From the NCBI GenBank assembly GCA_045589595.1, contig JAZNPK010000011.1:1-64000 (forward strand): 64,000 nt of DNA, read 5' to 3'. Origin of the DNA: SIG77 sp045589595. Lineage in GTDB: Bacteria > Verrucomicrobiota > Lentisphaeria > Victivallales > UBA1829. Positions 51,173 through 60,339 of this stretch are shown one piece after another (positions within the stretch are counted from its first letter, which is position 1; each line of letters begins with the position of its first letter). Under the pieces are notes generated by a model, which was not told the DNA's origin, did no database searches, and saw only the letters and a list, made by a program, of their open reading frames with translations. The position numbers and the translations under genes were made by a program.

Positions 51173-51198
51173 ATTTCGCGGGAGTTATGATATATTAT
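51169..51198 (+). promoter_or_regulatory. sigma-70-type promoter of grpE-dnaJ
   Basis: TTGAAT (51169-51174), an 18-base spacer and TATTAT (51193-51198) overlap the clpB stop. The same elements and spacing are seen at acpP. No CIRCE (TTAGCACTC) repeat is present, so HrcA control is not supported. Confidence 0.55.
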
Positions 51199-51223
51199 AA
51201 AAAGGGGGAGGGTAAATAACAAC

Positions 51224-51973
51224 ATGACAAAACGGAAGCGGAAAATGACAGAAGAAAAAAACACACAGACAACTGCAGAAACTCCTGCAAATGAAGATCT
51301 GAACGATACTGTTGCAACAACCAACGCGGAAACCGTGGAGGATATTCTCTCCGATGCCGCCGCAGCAGCCGACGGACAGCAGAAATCTTCTGCCGGTAAG
51401 GTCTGGAATGATATTGCACCTGAGGCTGAAAATATGGAAGAGATCCTGCCTGAAGTTCCCGCAGAAGAAGAAAAAACCGCTGCGCCGAAAGCGAAAGCGG
51501 ATCAGGCGGCAGCGGAACAGATCGAGATCCTGACCCGTAAACTGGCAGAAGCGGAACGGCTCCGGCTGTTGGCTCTGGCGGAAATGGACAATCAGCGCAA
51601 ACGCGCCGCGAAGGAGCGGGACAATCTCCGCGCGCACGTGGAACAGGATACGCTGATGCCGTTTCTGCAGGTCTTTGAACACTTCTCCATGGCGGTGAAA
51701 GCAGTTCATGGCGCAGCCAATGTGGATGCCATCGTCAAAGGTCTGGAAATGATCCAGACGGAATTTGATAAGGCGTTCAGCGAACTCGGTGTGGAAAAAA
51801 TCGACGCTCTGGGCAAAGAATTCAATCCCGAATTCCATGAAGCCGTGGCGCAGGAACCGTCTGAGACCGTTCCCGCCGGGATCGTGCTGAAACAGTGGAG
51901 TTTCGGATTCAAAAGCGGGGACCGTCTGATCAAGCCTGCCATGGTGATCGTCAGCTCCGGGACCGGCGAATAA
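51224..51973 (+). CDS. grpE: GrpE nucleotide exchange factor
   Basis: The 249-residue protein carries a long N-terminal low-complexity acidic segment (~1-100). A coiled coil (ILTRKLAEAERLRLLALAEMDNQRKRA) and the beta domain ending VLKQWSFGFKSGDRLIKPAMVIVS follow, the GrpE signature. It exchanges ADP on DnaK. GGGAGGG lies 11-12 bases before the ATG, a somewhat long spacing; an internal Met at 51245 is possible. dnaK itself is not in this window. Confidence 0.92.
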   Translation: MTKRKRKMTEEKNTQTTAETPANEDLNDTVATTNAETVEDILSDAAAAADGQQKSSAGKVWNDIAPEAENMEEILPEVPAEEEKTAAPKAKADQAAAEQIEILTRKLAEAERLRLLALAEMDNQRKRAAKERDNLRAHVEQDTLMPFLQVFEHFSMAVKAVHGAANVDAIVKGLEMIQTEFDKAFSELGVEKIDALGKEFNPEFHEAVAQEPSETVPAGIVLKQWSFGFKSGDRLIKPAMVIVSSGTGE

Positions 51974-52017
51974 ATCTGTCTGTTGCTCCACCTGTCAAAA
52001 AGTTGAGGTAAGGCAAT

Positions 52018-53184
52018 ATGGCAAAAAAAGATTATTACGAAACACTGGGTGTTTCCAAATCGGCATCGGCGGATGATATCAAAAAAGCATACCGCAAACT
52101 TGCCGTGAAGTATCACCCGGATAAAAATCCCGGCGATAAAGCTGCAGAAGATAAATTCAAGGCGATCTCCCAGGCGTATGAAGTCCTGAGCGATCCCCAG
52201 AAACGCGCCCAGTACGATCAGTTCGGCGCCGATTACTTTGAAAAAGGCGGTGGCGGCGGACCCGGAGCCGGAAGAGGCGGCGGACCCGGATTTTCAGGAT
52301 TCAGTGATCCTCGGGATATTTTCAGTCAGTTCTTCGGCGGCGGTGCCGGCGGGGGCGCATTTTCTTTTGAGGATATTCTCGGCGGCGGCGGAAAACGCAG
52401 AAGTGCCGCCCGGAACGGACAGGATCTCCAGCAGAAAATCAGCATCTCCTTTGAAGATGCCGTATTCGGGACGACCAGAGAGATCCGCGTGACCCGGACA
52501 GAAAACTGCTCTGTCTGCGGCGGATCCGGGGCGGCTCCCGGTACGAAAGCGGAGCGGTGTCCGGATTGCCACGGGACCGGTCAAGTGATGATGAATCAGG
52601 GATTTTTCCAGACGGAGGCACCCTGCCGGAAATGCGGCGGAAGCGGCAAAATCATCACCAATCCCTGCTCCACCTGTCGCGGGACGGGACAGGTCCGTGC
52701 GGCGAAAACGATCCAGATCAACATTCCTCCCGGCGTGGACAACGGATCCCGTCTGCGTGTCCCCCGTGCGGGCGACGCAGGCGTCAACGGCGGCGCACCG
52801 GGCGATCTTTATGTGGAAACAGAGATCCTGCCCCACGATGTGTTCAGCCGGGAAAAATCCGATATCATCTGCGAGCTGCCGATCCCCTTTCTGACGGCGC
52901 TGCTCGGCGGGATCGTGGATGTGCCGACCGTGTCCGGAAAAACCCGGATGAAGATCGCACCCGGCACCCAGAGCGGCACGATGCTGCGGATCCGCGGCAA
53001 AGGGATGCCCGCACTGAAAGGCGGTGCCAGAGGCGATGAGATCGTGAAGATCCTTGTGGAGATCCCGGTAAAACTGACAAAAGAACAGACAGCGGCACTG
53101 GAGCAGGCGGCATCCCTGCTGACGGACGCCAATCAGCCGAAACAGACAGCGTTCCGGAAACGTGCGGAGCGTTTTCTGCAATGA
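52018..53184 (+). CDS. dnaJ: DnaJ (Hsp40) co-chaperone
   Basis: The 388-residue protein has the J-domain (1-70, HPD in YHPDKNP), a Gly/Phe-rich linker, and four CxxCxGxG zinc motifs (CSVCGGSG, CPDCHGTG, CRKCGGSG, CSTCRGTG). C-terminal substrate-binding domains follow. It stimulates DnaK ATPase. It is 44 bases after grpE in the same operon, an order that often includes dnaK. Confidence 0.95.
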   Translation: MAKKDYYETLGVSKSASADDIKKAYRKLAVKYHPDKNPGDKAAEDKFKAISQAYEVLSDPQKRAQYDQFGADYFEKGGGGGPGAGRGGGPGFSGFSDPRDIFSQFFGGGAGGGAFSFEDILGGGGKRRSAARNGQDLQQKISISFEDAVFGTTREIRVTRTENCSVCGGSGAAPGTKAERCPDCHGTGQVMMNQGFFQTEAPCRKCGGSGKIITNPCSTCRGTGQVRAAKTIQINIPPGVDNGSRLRVPRAGDAGVNGGAPGDLYVETEILPHDVFSREKSDIICELPIPFLTALLGGIVDVPTVSGKTRMKIAPGTQSGTMLRIRGKGMPALKGGARGDEIVKILVEIPVKLTKEQTAALEQAASLLTDANQPKQTAFRKRAERFLQ

Positions 53185-53211
53185 CCACAGAACAGTGAAT
53201 GAGAATTTGCC

Positions 53212-53712
53212 ATGACAGCAAAAAAAGCCGAAAAACCCGCAGCAGCGGATCATGACATCATCGCCCAGAACAAAAAGGCGTACCACGATTTTGAGATCCT
53301 CGAAAAAATGGAAGCCGGTCTGGAACTGCGGGGAACGGAAGTGAAAAGCTGCCGGATGCGTTCCGTTCAGCTGCAGGATGCTTTTGCCCGGGTCGAAAAC
53401 GGCGAACTTTTTGCATTCGGGATCCATATTTCCCCCTATTCTCACGGCAACCGGTTCAACCATGAGGCTGTCCGCAGACGCCGTCTGCTGATGCACAAAA
53501 AAGAGATCCTCCGTCTTTTTCAGCGTGTGAACGAAAAAGGCTTTTCCCTGATCGTGCTGAAGATGTATCTGAAACGGGGCAGGGTGAAAGTGGAAATCGG
53601 TGTCGGCCGCGGCAAAACCTTCGGCGATAAACGCGAAACGCTGAAAAAGCGTCAGGATGATATGGATGCCAGAAGATTTCTCGGTACAAAACGCAAACAA
53701 TTTCAGGATTGA
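53212..53712 (+). CDS. smpB: SsrA-binding protein SmpB
   Basis: The 166-residue protein has the OB-fold motifs ENKKAYHDFEILEKMEAGLELRGTEVKS and LHISPY-type HISPYSHGN, and a basic C-terminal tail (KRETLKKRQDDMDARRFLGTKRK). It binds tmRNA during ribosome rescue. I found no tmRNA gene (ssrA) adjacent. It follows dnaJ by 27 bases and overlaps the next reading frame by a few bases. Confidence 0.93.
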   Translation: MTAKKAEKPAAADHDIIAQNKKAYHDFEILEKMEAGLELRGTEVKSCRMRSVQLQDAFARVENGELFAFGIHISPYSHGNRFNHEAVRRRRLLMHKKEILRLFQRVNEKGFSLIVLKMYLKRGRVKVEIGVGRGKTFGDKRETLKKRQDDMDARRFLGTKRKQFQD

Positions 53713-53720
53713 TCACCACC

Positions 53721-55214
53721 ATGCTGATCGAAACAAATCTTTTCCGCCGGACAACGACCGGTAATGTCTGGGAGGTGTTGAGGATCGCTTTTCCGCTGAT
53801 CCTTGCATCTGCAGGTCACTCCATCAATCTTTTTGTGGACCGTCTGATGCTTCAGCGTTTTTCCGAAGACGCCATGTCCGCCGCATTCCCGGCAGGTTTG
53901 ACATGTTTTGCCATGATCTGTTATTTTGTGGGGACGGTCGGTTACGCCAACTCCTTTGTAGCTCAGTATTTCGGAGCGAAGATGTATCACCGTGTGGGTG
54001 CTGCTGTGTGGCAGGCTGTTTATATGGCGATCCTGGGCGGGATCTGGTCGGCTCTGCTCTGGTTCGCTGCGGAACCGCTGTTCGACTTTTTCGGTCATGC
54101 CCCGCATCTGCGGGAGATGGAAGTGACATATTTCCGTCTGCTCGCGCTGGGCGGTGTGATCCCGCTGCTGACCATTGCCCTTTGTGCGTTCTGGGGCGGA
54201 CAGGGCAAAACGGGGATGGTGATGTTTGTGAATCTGCTTGTCACATTCTGCAACATTCCCTTCAATGCGGCGTTGATTTTCGGGGTGGATCTGCCCTGGC
54301 TCAAACTGCCCCGTCTGGGGATCGTCGGTGCTGCTTACGGGACCATTGCCGCCGGTTTTGTCGGCGTTCTGTTTATGGCGTTCTGCTTTTTCCTGAACCG
54401 GGCAAATGTGGTGCGGTTCCGGACATGGTCTGCTAAACTGGATAAAGATCTTTTTCTGCGTCTGTTCAAATTCGGCGGACCCAACGGCGTGCAGCTGTTT
54501 CTGGACCTTGCCGCCTTCAATGCCTTTGTGGTACTGCTGGGCAAAATCGGACCGGATGTACTGAATGCGTCCGGCGTGGCATTTTCCCTGAATTCTCTGG
54601 CGATGATCCCCATGTTCGGGTTCGGACAGGCGGTTTCCATTCTGGTGGGACAGGGGATCGGTGCGTCCGATATTCCTTTTGCGGAGCGTGCGGTGAAGAG
54701 TGCCAGATTCTGGCTGTATCTGGTGATCGTCATTGTGGGTGTCCTGTTCCTGATCTATCCGGAACCGTCTCTGACGCTGTTCAAGCTGGAGCCGGGTACG
54801 CGTGCTTATGAACTGGCGGAGATCATGCTGCGGTACATTACGGCATATCTGCTGTTCGATGCCACATCGATCCTCTACGGCAGCGCCATCAAAGGGGCGG
54901 GCGACACCCGTTTTTCCATGATCATCGGCGCATCTTTTGCGTGGGTCCTTTACGGTCTGCCCTGTCTGGCGGTTTACTTCTTTTTCGCCAGTGACTTTGC
55001 CATCGACTGGCTGGGAAAAGGTCTGGCAGACACGATCAATCTCTGGACTTTGTGGGTCATTTGCGTGGCGTACATCATGATCCTGGGCGTGGTATTTTAT
55101 CTGCGCTACCGGAACGGTGCGTGGAAAACCATGAAAGTCATCGAAAGCGAACAGAACGATCATCCCCGCGGAGCCATTCCGAAAGAACACGGGGTGGATG
55201 CGTATCTGCCCTGA
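53721..55214 (+). CDS. MATE-family multidrug/toxin transporter
   Basis: The 497-residue membrane protein has about 12 hydrophobic segments in two related halves (first half LRIAFPLILASAGHSINLFVDRLML, second FGGPNGVQLFLDLAAFNAFVVLL). This is the MATE architecture; the family exports cationic drugs with H+ or Na+. The ATG at 53721 is chosen because the upstream TTG (53709) lies inside smpB and has no proper RBS. AGGA is 12 bases before the ATG. Confidence 0.85.
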   Translation: MLIETNLFRRTTTGNVWEVLRIAFPLILASAGHSINLFVDRLMLQRFSEDAMSAAFPAGLTCFAMICYFVGTVGYANSFVAQYFGAKMYHRVGAAVWQAVYMAILGGIWSALLWFAAEPLFDFFGHAPHLREMEVTYFRLLALGGVIPLLTIALCAFWGGQGKTGMVMFVNLLVTFCNIPFNAALIFGVDLPWLKLPRLGIVGAAYGTIAAGFVGVLFMAFCFFLNRANVVRFRTWSAKLDKDLFLRLFKFGGPNGVQLFLDLAAFNAFVVLLGKIGPDVLNASGVAFSLNSLAMIPMFGFGQAVSILVGQGIGASDIPFAERAVKSARFWLYLVIVIVGVLFLIYPEPSLTLFKLEPGTRAYELAEIMLRYITAYLLFDATSILYGSAIKGAGDTRFSMIIGASFAWVLYGLPCLAVYFFFASDFAIDWLGKGLADTINLWTLWVICVAYIMILGVVFYLRYRNGAWKTMKVIESEQNDHPRGAIPKEHGVDAYLP

Positions 55215-55370
55215 TGCGGAAGAATCCTGTTTTACTTTAAATTTATTAAAAAAAACAGATCTTCATTTGCAACGCTGTACTTTATGGTGTATTTTACCCG
55301 CGTAAAGTCAACATAACCGGAGGATGCGGGTTCCCCACACTGCGTCCGCCTCAGGAGTCAAACAGAAAAA

Positions 55371-56816
55371 ATGAAGAACCGTTGGATGCTTTTTGCCGGT
55401 ATTCTCCTGTCCTGCACAGTGTTGCCGGCGCAGGAAACGATCCGTGCGACCAATACCGGTAAAAATGATGCGTCGCTGACGATCAAGATCGGCGATCCCG
55501 CAGCAGATGCCGAAGCCGCAAAAAACAAAAAAAATGTGATGGAACAGATGATGCGTCTGTTTCTGGAACGGACGCCGCCGACCGTTTTGAGTACGCGTCA
55601 GGTGAAAGAAGCCGCACCTGATTTCAAATTGATCCCCGGCAAAAACGGGATGGCAACATTGATTTACCGCTGCCGTTATGTGGATCCGGAATTTCTGACG
55701 GACTCCCTTGATGCAGTCGTGACCGATGCGGGTTACGTGGAACTGGTCAAGAAACTCGGCTCGGAAGCCAATGAATACAGCCTCATCGTCGTTCACGACA
55801 AAGCGGACAAGATGGATGAAATGAAAAAGATCCTTGTGGGTCTTGATGCACTTCAGCCCCAGGTCCTGGTGGAAGCACAGATCATCGAAGTCTATTCCGA
55901 ACAGGGCGCGGAACGGGATGTCCGGCTGACCTATGAATATTACGATGCCAAATACGACACGACCAACCGTTTCGGTTTCAATCTGGATTCTCCCGTGCAG
56001 AACCGCAGTGCCACGGCGGATCAGGGCGGCGGCATGAACTTTGTTCCCTTTGCCCACAATTCCTCCGACGGCTCCACCGGCAGACTGAATGCCGCCATCC
56101 GTTGGCTCAATACCAGCCGGAATGCCCGTATCCTTTCCGCGCCGAATGTGATCGCGGATCAGGGTGCGGAAGCCACCATCACCACGGCGGAAGAACTGCC
56201 GATCCCGGAATCCAGCACCAGCTCCTCCAGCACCAACCTGTCGATCAAATACAAACAGGTGGGTGTGACGCTGAAGATCACGCCTAAAATGATCAACGAC
56301 AAAACGGTCCAGCTTTCTGTGAATCCCCAGGTCCGTTCGGTGCTGCGTTACGAAACGTTCAAAATGAATGAAGTCGTCAGCAACATCCCGGTGATCTCCC
56401 TGCGCAGTGTGGATACCCGGTTGACGGTCGCAGACGGCGACATCATCATTCTCGGCGGTCTTTACAACAGTGAAAAGGCGGAGACCCTGCGGAAAGTGCC
56501 GTTCTTCGGTGATATTCCGGTGTTGAGCGATCTGGTGAACGGCCGTGACTCCAGCAGTGTTGACAAACAGCTGCTGTTTCTGCTGAAAGTACACATTATC
56601 CATCCGTTCAAGGCGGAAACGGTGAATCTGGAATCGACATCCGACGAGATCCACAAGGCATCCGAGATCCTTGAGCAGTCCCGGAAACTCTTTACCAACA
56701 AGCCCGCATCGGAATTTGTGGATGTGGAAGCTCTGCTGCATAAAGAATCCATAAACCGTCAGACTGCGGAAGAACTGAAGAAAGCTGCTGAAGCTTCAGA
56801 GTCCAAGCCTGAGTAA
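55371..56816 (+). CDS. secretin (GspD/PilQ-type outer-membrane channel)
   Basis: The 481-residue protein has a signal peptide (WMLFAGILLSCTVLPAQ) and a short N-terminal region with one N-domain-like segment (TLIYRCRYVDPEFLTDSLDAVV). The C-terminal secretin domain (~160-400) has VLVEAQIIEVYSEQGA, APNVIADQGAEATITTAEELPIPES, VGVTLKITPKMINDKTVQLSVNP and DGDIIILGGLYNSEKAETLRKVPFFGDIP. It is shorter than type II secretins, which have several N-domains. It is the first gene of a four-gene run with a MacA/MacB-like system. That suggests it is the outer-membrane partner. Confidence 0.88.
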   Translation: MKNRWMLFAGILLSCTVLPAQETIRATNTGKNDASLTIKIGDPAADAEAAKNKKNVMEQMMRLFLERTPPTVLSTRQVKEAAPDFKLIPGKNGMATLIYRCRYVDPEFLTDSLDAVVTDAGYVELVKKLGSEANEYSLIVVHDKADKMDEMKKILVGLDALQPQVLVEAQIIEVYSEQGAERDVRLTYEYYDAKYDTTNRFGFNLDSPVQNRSATADQGGGMNFVPFAHNSSDGSTGRLNAAIRWLNTSRNARILSAPNVIADQGAEATITTAEELPIPESSTSSSSTNLSIKYKQVGVTLKITPKMINDKTVQLSVNPQVRSVLRYETFKMNEVVSNIPVISLRSVDTRLTVADGDIIILGGLYNSEKAETLRKVPFFGDIPVLSDLVNGRDSSSVDKQLLFLLKVHIIHPFKAETVNLESTSDEIHKASEILEQSRKLFTNKPASEFVDVEALLHKESINRQTAEELKKAAEASESKPE

Positions 56817-56829
56817 AGGCAGGTGACCC

Positions 56830-58341
56830 ATGAAAATCATCAGAAAGATCATTACGACCCTTCTGCTGCTGGGCATCCTCGGCGCAGGCGGCTGGTACGG
56901 ATACCGTTACTGGCAGCAGAAACGGGCGAACCTGCAGGAAAAAAGTGAAAAATCCCCGGATAAACTTTTCACGGTGAAACGGGGCGATCTCTCCATCGGG
57001 ATCCTTCTTTCCGGCAGCGTCAATACCAAAGTCAAACACAAACTGGCGCTTGAAGTCCCCATGTCCACCAAACTGGTGGCTGTGGTGGATGAAAACGCCA
57101 AAGTCACCAAGGGGGAGATCGTTGCCCGTTTTGAAACGGAATCCCTCCAGACCACCATTGACGATTTGAAGATCAGCATTGCCGACGGAGAAAAAAATCT
57201 CCAGCTTGCCAGAGAGGAACTCGCCATTCTGGAAAGTGCCAATGCCGCCGACCTCAAAACCGCCAAAGACAATCTGGATGACGCCATTTCCGCGTACAAC
57301 AAGTACCGGAAACTGGAAGGACCCAAAAACAAAAACCAGCAGGACCAGAGTGTGTCCGATGCCTATCAGAAACTGCAGGATGCGGAAACAGCGTATCAGA
57401 CCGCTTATGACGCCTACTACAATCCTTCCGATGTGGCAAAGGATGAAGCCGAGGAGGAATCCCGGAAGAAAACATACGAATCTGCACTCAAGAGCCGGAA
57501 AAGCGCCCGGATCACCTATCAGAACGCCATTCTTGACCGGAAGATCTTCAAGCGTTATACCCAGCCGAACAACTACAAGACCGCCCTTGACAAAGTGCAG
57601 CGTCTGGAACTGACTCTGAAAAAAGAGATCGTCCGCACGCAGTCCAGTCACGCCCAGAAGGTGTCCGCGGTGAAAAATGCGGAGATCAACCTGCGGAAGA
57701 AAGAGCGCGATCTGGAACAGAAACTTTATTTCATGTCCCGGATGCAGCTCGTTGCGCCGGTGGATGGTTTTGTGACATACGGGGACCCGGAACGTACCCG
57801 CTGGGGTAAAATCGACGTCAAGATCGGTATGGATGTGCATCGCCGTCAGACGCTTGCCACGATCCCGGATATGAGCCGGATGGTGATCGATGTGGATATT
57901 CCCGAACAGTACCGGTCGAAAGTCCGTACCGGTGCGTCTGTGATCATTACGCCGGACTCTGTTCAGAATGTGAAGATCCACGGCTGCCTCACTCATATTG
58001 CCCCGCTGCCGATCCTGTTGATCCCCTGGGACCCGAAGAGTGCCAAAGTGTACAAGTCCACTGTGGATTTTTCCAGCGACGATCCGCGTATTGTCAGCGG
58101 TATCAGCGTGAAGGCGGATATTATTTCCCAGACGCTGAACAATGTGCTTTTCATTCCGGTGGAAGCCGTGTTTGAAAAAGGCGGTCAGTTCTATGTTTAC
58201 CGCGACAACGGATCCGATCCGGAAGAAGTGGTTGTGGAGATCGGGCTTGCCAACGATATGTATGTAGAGATCAAGAACGGGCTCAACGAAGGGGATGTTG
58301 TCTATCTTTACCGCCCCTTCCAACAGGATAAGACCGAATAA
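56830..58341 (+). CDS. MacA/HlyD-type periplasmic adaptor (membrane fusion protein)
   Basis: The 503-residue protein has an N-terminal TM (KIIRKIITTLLLLGILGAGGWYGY). A lipoyl-type half follows (LSGSVNTKVKHKLALEVP...NAKVTKGEIVARFET), then a long coiled-coil hairpin (~100-290), the second lipoyl half (MQLVAPVDGFVTYGDP), a beta-barrel domain and a C-terminal region. It connects the ABC pump to the outer membrane. It lies 13 bases after the secretin and 4 bases before the ATPase gene, so the genes are very likely co-transcribed. Confidence 0.85.
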   Translation: MKIIRKIITTLLLLGILGAGGWYGYRYWQQKRANLQEKSEKSPDKLFTVKRGDLSIGILLSGSVNTKVKHKLALEVPMSTKLVAVVDENAKVTKGEIVARFETESLQTTIDDLKISIADGEKNLQLAREELAILESANAADLKTAKDNLDDAISAYNKYRKLEGPKNKNQQDQSVSDAYQKLQDAETAYQTAYDAYYNPSDVAKDEAEEESRKKTYESALKSRKSARITYQNAILDRKIFKRYTQPNNYKTALDKVQRLELTLKKEIVRTQSSHAQKVSAVKNAEINLRKKERDLEQKLYFMSRMQLVAPVDGFVTYGDPERTRWGKIDVKIGMDVHRRQTLATIPDMSRMVIDVDIPEQYRSKVRTGASVIITPDSVQNVKIHGCLTHIAPLPILLIPWDPKSAKVYKSTVDFSSDDPRIVSGISVKADIISQTLNNVLFIPVEAVFEKGGQFYVYRDNGSDPEEVVVEIGLANDMYVEIKNGLNEGDVVYLYRPFQQDKTE

Positions 58342-58345
58342 GATC

Positions 58346-59074
58346 ATGAGCGGTACACCCTATGCATTGAAAATGGACGGTCTGATCAAGACCTATTACA
58401 CCGGTTCTGTCAGTGTTCCGGTGCTGAAAGGGATCGATCTGCAGGTGCCGCGGGGGGAATTCCTCGGCATTATGGGATCTTCCGGATCCGGTAAGTCCAC
58501 CATGCTGAATATTCTCGGTCTGTTGGACAAACCCACCGGCGGCAGTTACATTCTGGATGGCTACCGCGTGGAAACGCTGGACGATGCCACGCTGACGGAT
58601 CTGCGTAATACCCGGATCGGTTTTATTTTTCAGGCGTTCAATTTGTTTCCTCATCTTACGGTGCAGGAAAATATTGAAGTGCCAATGGTTTATGCAGGCG
58701 TTTCCAAACGGATCCGCCGGAAGATCGCAGTGGAAAATGCCACCCGCGTGAAACTGGCGCACCGCCTTGATCACAAACCCACCCAGTTGTCCGGCGGTGA
58801 AATGCAGCGTGTTGCCATTGCAAGATCTCTGGTGAACAGCCCCACATTTCTGCTGGCGGACGAACCGACGGGGAACCTGGACGAAAAAACCGGTGACGAG
58901 ATCATGGAACTGTTCCACGAACTCCACCGTCAGGGTGTGACGATCGTGATGGTCACGCACAACCCGACGTATGAATTTCATTATGACCGCGTGGTCTATC
59001 TCCGGAACGGACAAGTCGGTAAAGTCATTGATGTCAAGAACGGCAAGACCACGGAATATGAGGTGAAACTGTGA
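58346..59074 (+). CDS. MacB/LolD-type ABC transporter ATPase
   Basis: The 242-residue protein has Walker A GSSGSGKS, Q-loop Q in FQAFNLFPHLT, the ABC signature LSGGE, Walker B LLADEPT and the switch His in VTHNPTYEFHYD. It is closest to the LolD/MacB/FtsE subfamily. The start at 58346 is the first Met within the family boundary. It overlaps the permease gene by 4 bp. Confidence 0.92.
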   Translation: MSGTPYALKMDGLIKTYYTGSVSVPVLKGIDLQVPRGEFLGIMGSSGSGKSTMLNILGLLDKPTGGSYILDGYRVETLDDATLTDLRNTRIGFIFQAFNLFPHLTVQENIEVPMVYAGVSKRIRRKIAVENATRVKLAHRLDHKPTQLSGGEMQRVAIARSLVNSPTFLLADEPTGNLDEKTGDEIMELFHELHRQGVTIVMVTHNPTYEFHYDRVVYLRNGQVGKVIDVKNGKTTEYEVKL

Positions 59075-60336
59075 GATTTTCAGATCAGCTTCAGCTTTCC
59101 TTTCATAACCTGATGCTTCACAAGATCCGGTCCATCCTCACTTCGCTGGGGATCATTTTCGGGGTGGGCAGCGTGATCGCCATGCTTTCCATTTCCGAGG
59201 GCGCGAAGGAACAGGCGCTTGCCACCATTGAAGAAATGGGGATCGACAAGATCATTATCTCCTCCCGCAAGCCGCCTATGGAAGGTAAAGATACATCCAA
59301 CTCCTCCACCACGACCCAGACATACGGATTGACCAAGTCGGATCTGGAGCATATCCGTGAAATGGATAACGTGAAAAAAGTCACGGTGGCGCGGAACACC
59401 CGCCAGAGAGTCGTCAAAGGCGTTACCATGCTGGAGTTGTCACTGGTCGGTGTGGACTATGATTTTCTGGAAGAAAGCAATTCCAATGTGATCCAGGGGC
59501 GATGGCTCAGCCACACGGATTATGCCATGACCACCGCCAACTGTGTGGTGGGACGCAATGTGAAACGGAAACTGTTCAATCTGGGCGACCGCGAAATCGT
59601 CGGTGCGCAGCTGCGGATCGAAGACCATGTGTACAATGTGGTGGGGATCGCAGAAAACAATCACGGCACCAACATCAAAGGCGTCGGCAGACCGGATGAT
59701 ATGATCATGATCCCCATTACCACGGCGTTTGCAAAATACGGCAACCGCGCCACCACGGTCTCCACAGGGTCCCTTCAGGTGGAGGAAGTGGAATATGACA
59801 CCTTCATCGTGACGGTGCAGGATACATTTTACATCGATTATACCAGCAAACGCATCTCCGCATATCTGGATAAAGTCCACGGGGAACAGCGTGACTGGGA
59901 AAAAGTCGTTCCCTTCGATCTGCTTCTCCAGAAGGAAAAGACCCAGAACATCTTTACCATCGTTATGGCGTCCATTGCCGGTATTTCTCTGCTGGTCGGC
60001 GGGATCGGTATTATGAACATCATGCTCGCCAACGTTTATGAACGGCGGAAAGAGATCGGTACACGCCGCGCACTCGGCGCACAGAAAAAGGACATCATCA
60101 CTCAGTTCCTGCTGGAAACGATCTTCCTGACGTTTATGGGCGGTGCCATGGGGGTCGGGATCGGTGTCGGTATTGCCGCGATGGTGGCGAAATATGCAGC
60201 AATGCCCGTTTCATTCTCGCCGTGGTTTATTATGCTGGCGTTGGTGATCTCTGCCGCGATCGGTATTCTGTTCGGTACTTATCCTGCGTGGAAAGCCGCT
60301 CAGCAGAATCCCATTGACGTACTCCGGGCGGAGTGA
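59071..60336 (+). CDS. MacB-type ABC permease
   Basis: The 421-residue protein has an N-terminal TM (SILTSLGIIFGVGSVIAML) and a periplasmic core domain (~50-290). Three C-terminal TMs sit in the FtsX domain: ASIAGISLLVGGIGIMNIMLA, ERRKEIGTRRALGAQKKDI (family motif), and FGTYPAWKAAQQNPIDVLR. These mechanotransmission ABC exporters move substrates from periplasm outward. The GTG at 59071 overlaps the ATPase gene (GTGA). Confidence 0.92.
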   Translation: MRFSDQLQLSFHNLMLHKIRSILTSLGIIFGVGSVIAMLSISEGAKEQALATIEEMGIDKIIISSRKPPMEGKDTSNSSTTTQTYGLTKSDLEHIREMDNVKKVTVARNTRQRVVKGVTMLELSLVGVDYDFLEESNSNVIQGRWLSHTDYAMTTANCVVGRNVKRKLFNLGDREIVGAQLRIEDHVYNVVGIAENNHGTNIKGVGRPDDMIMIPITTAFAKYGNRATTVSTGSLQVEEVEYDTFIVTVQDTFYIDYTSKRISAYLDKVHGEQRDWEKVVPFDLLLQKEKTQNIFTIVMASIAGISLLVGGIGIMNIMLANVYERRKEIGTRRALGAQKKDIITQFLLETIFLTFMGGAMGVGIGVGIAAMVAKYAAMPVSFSPWFIMLALVISAAIGILFGTYPAWKAAQQNPIDVLRAE

Positions 60337-60339
60337 TTC

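Noticed and set aside
51170..51223. CIRCE operator before grpE
   Set aside because: No TTAGCACTC/GAGTGCTAA inverted repeat is present.
53185..53720. tmRNA gene next to smpB
   Set aside because: No tRNA-Ala-like ends or tag reading frame are seen near smpB.
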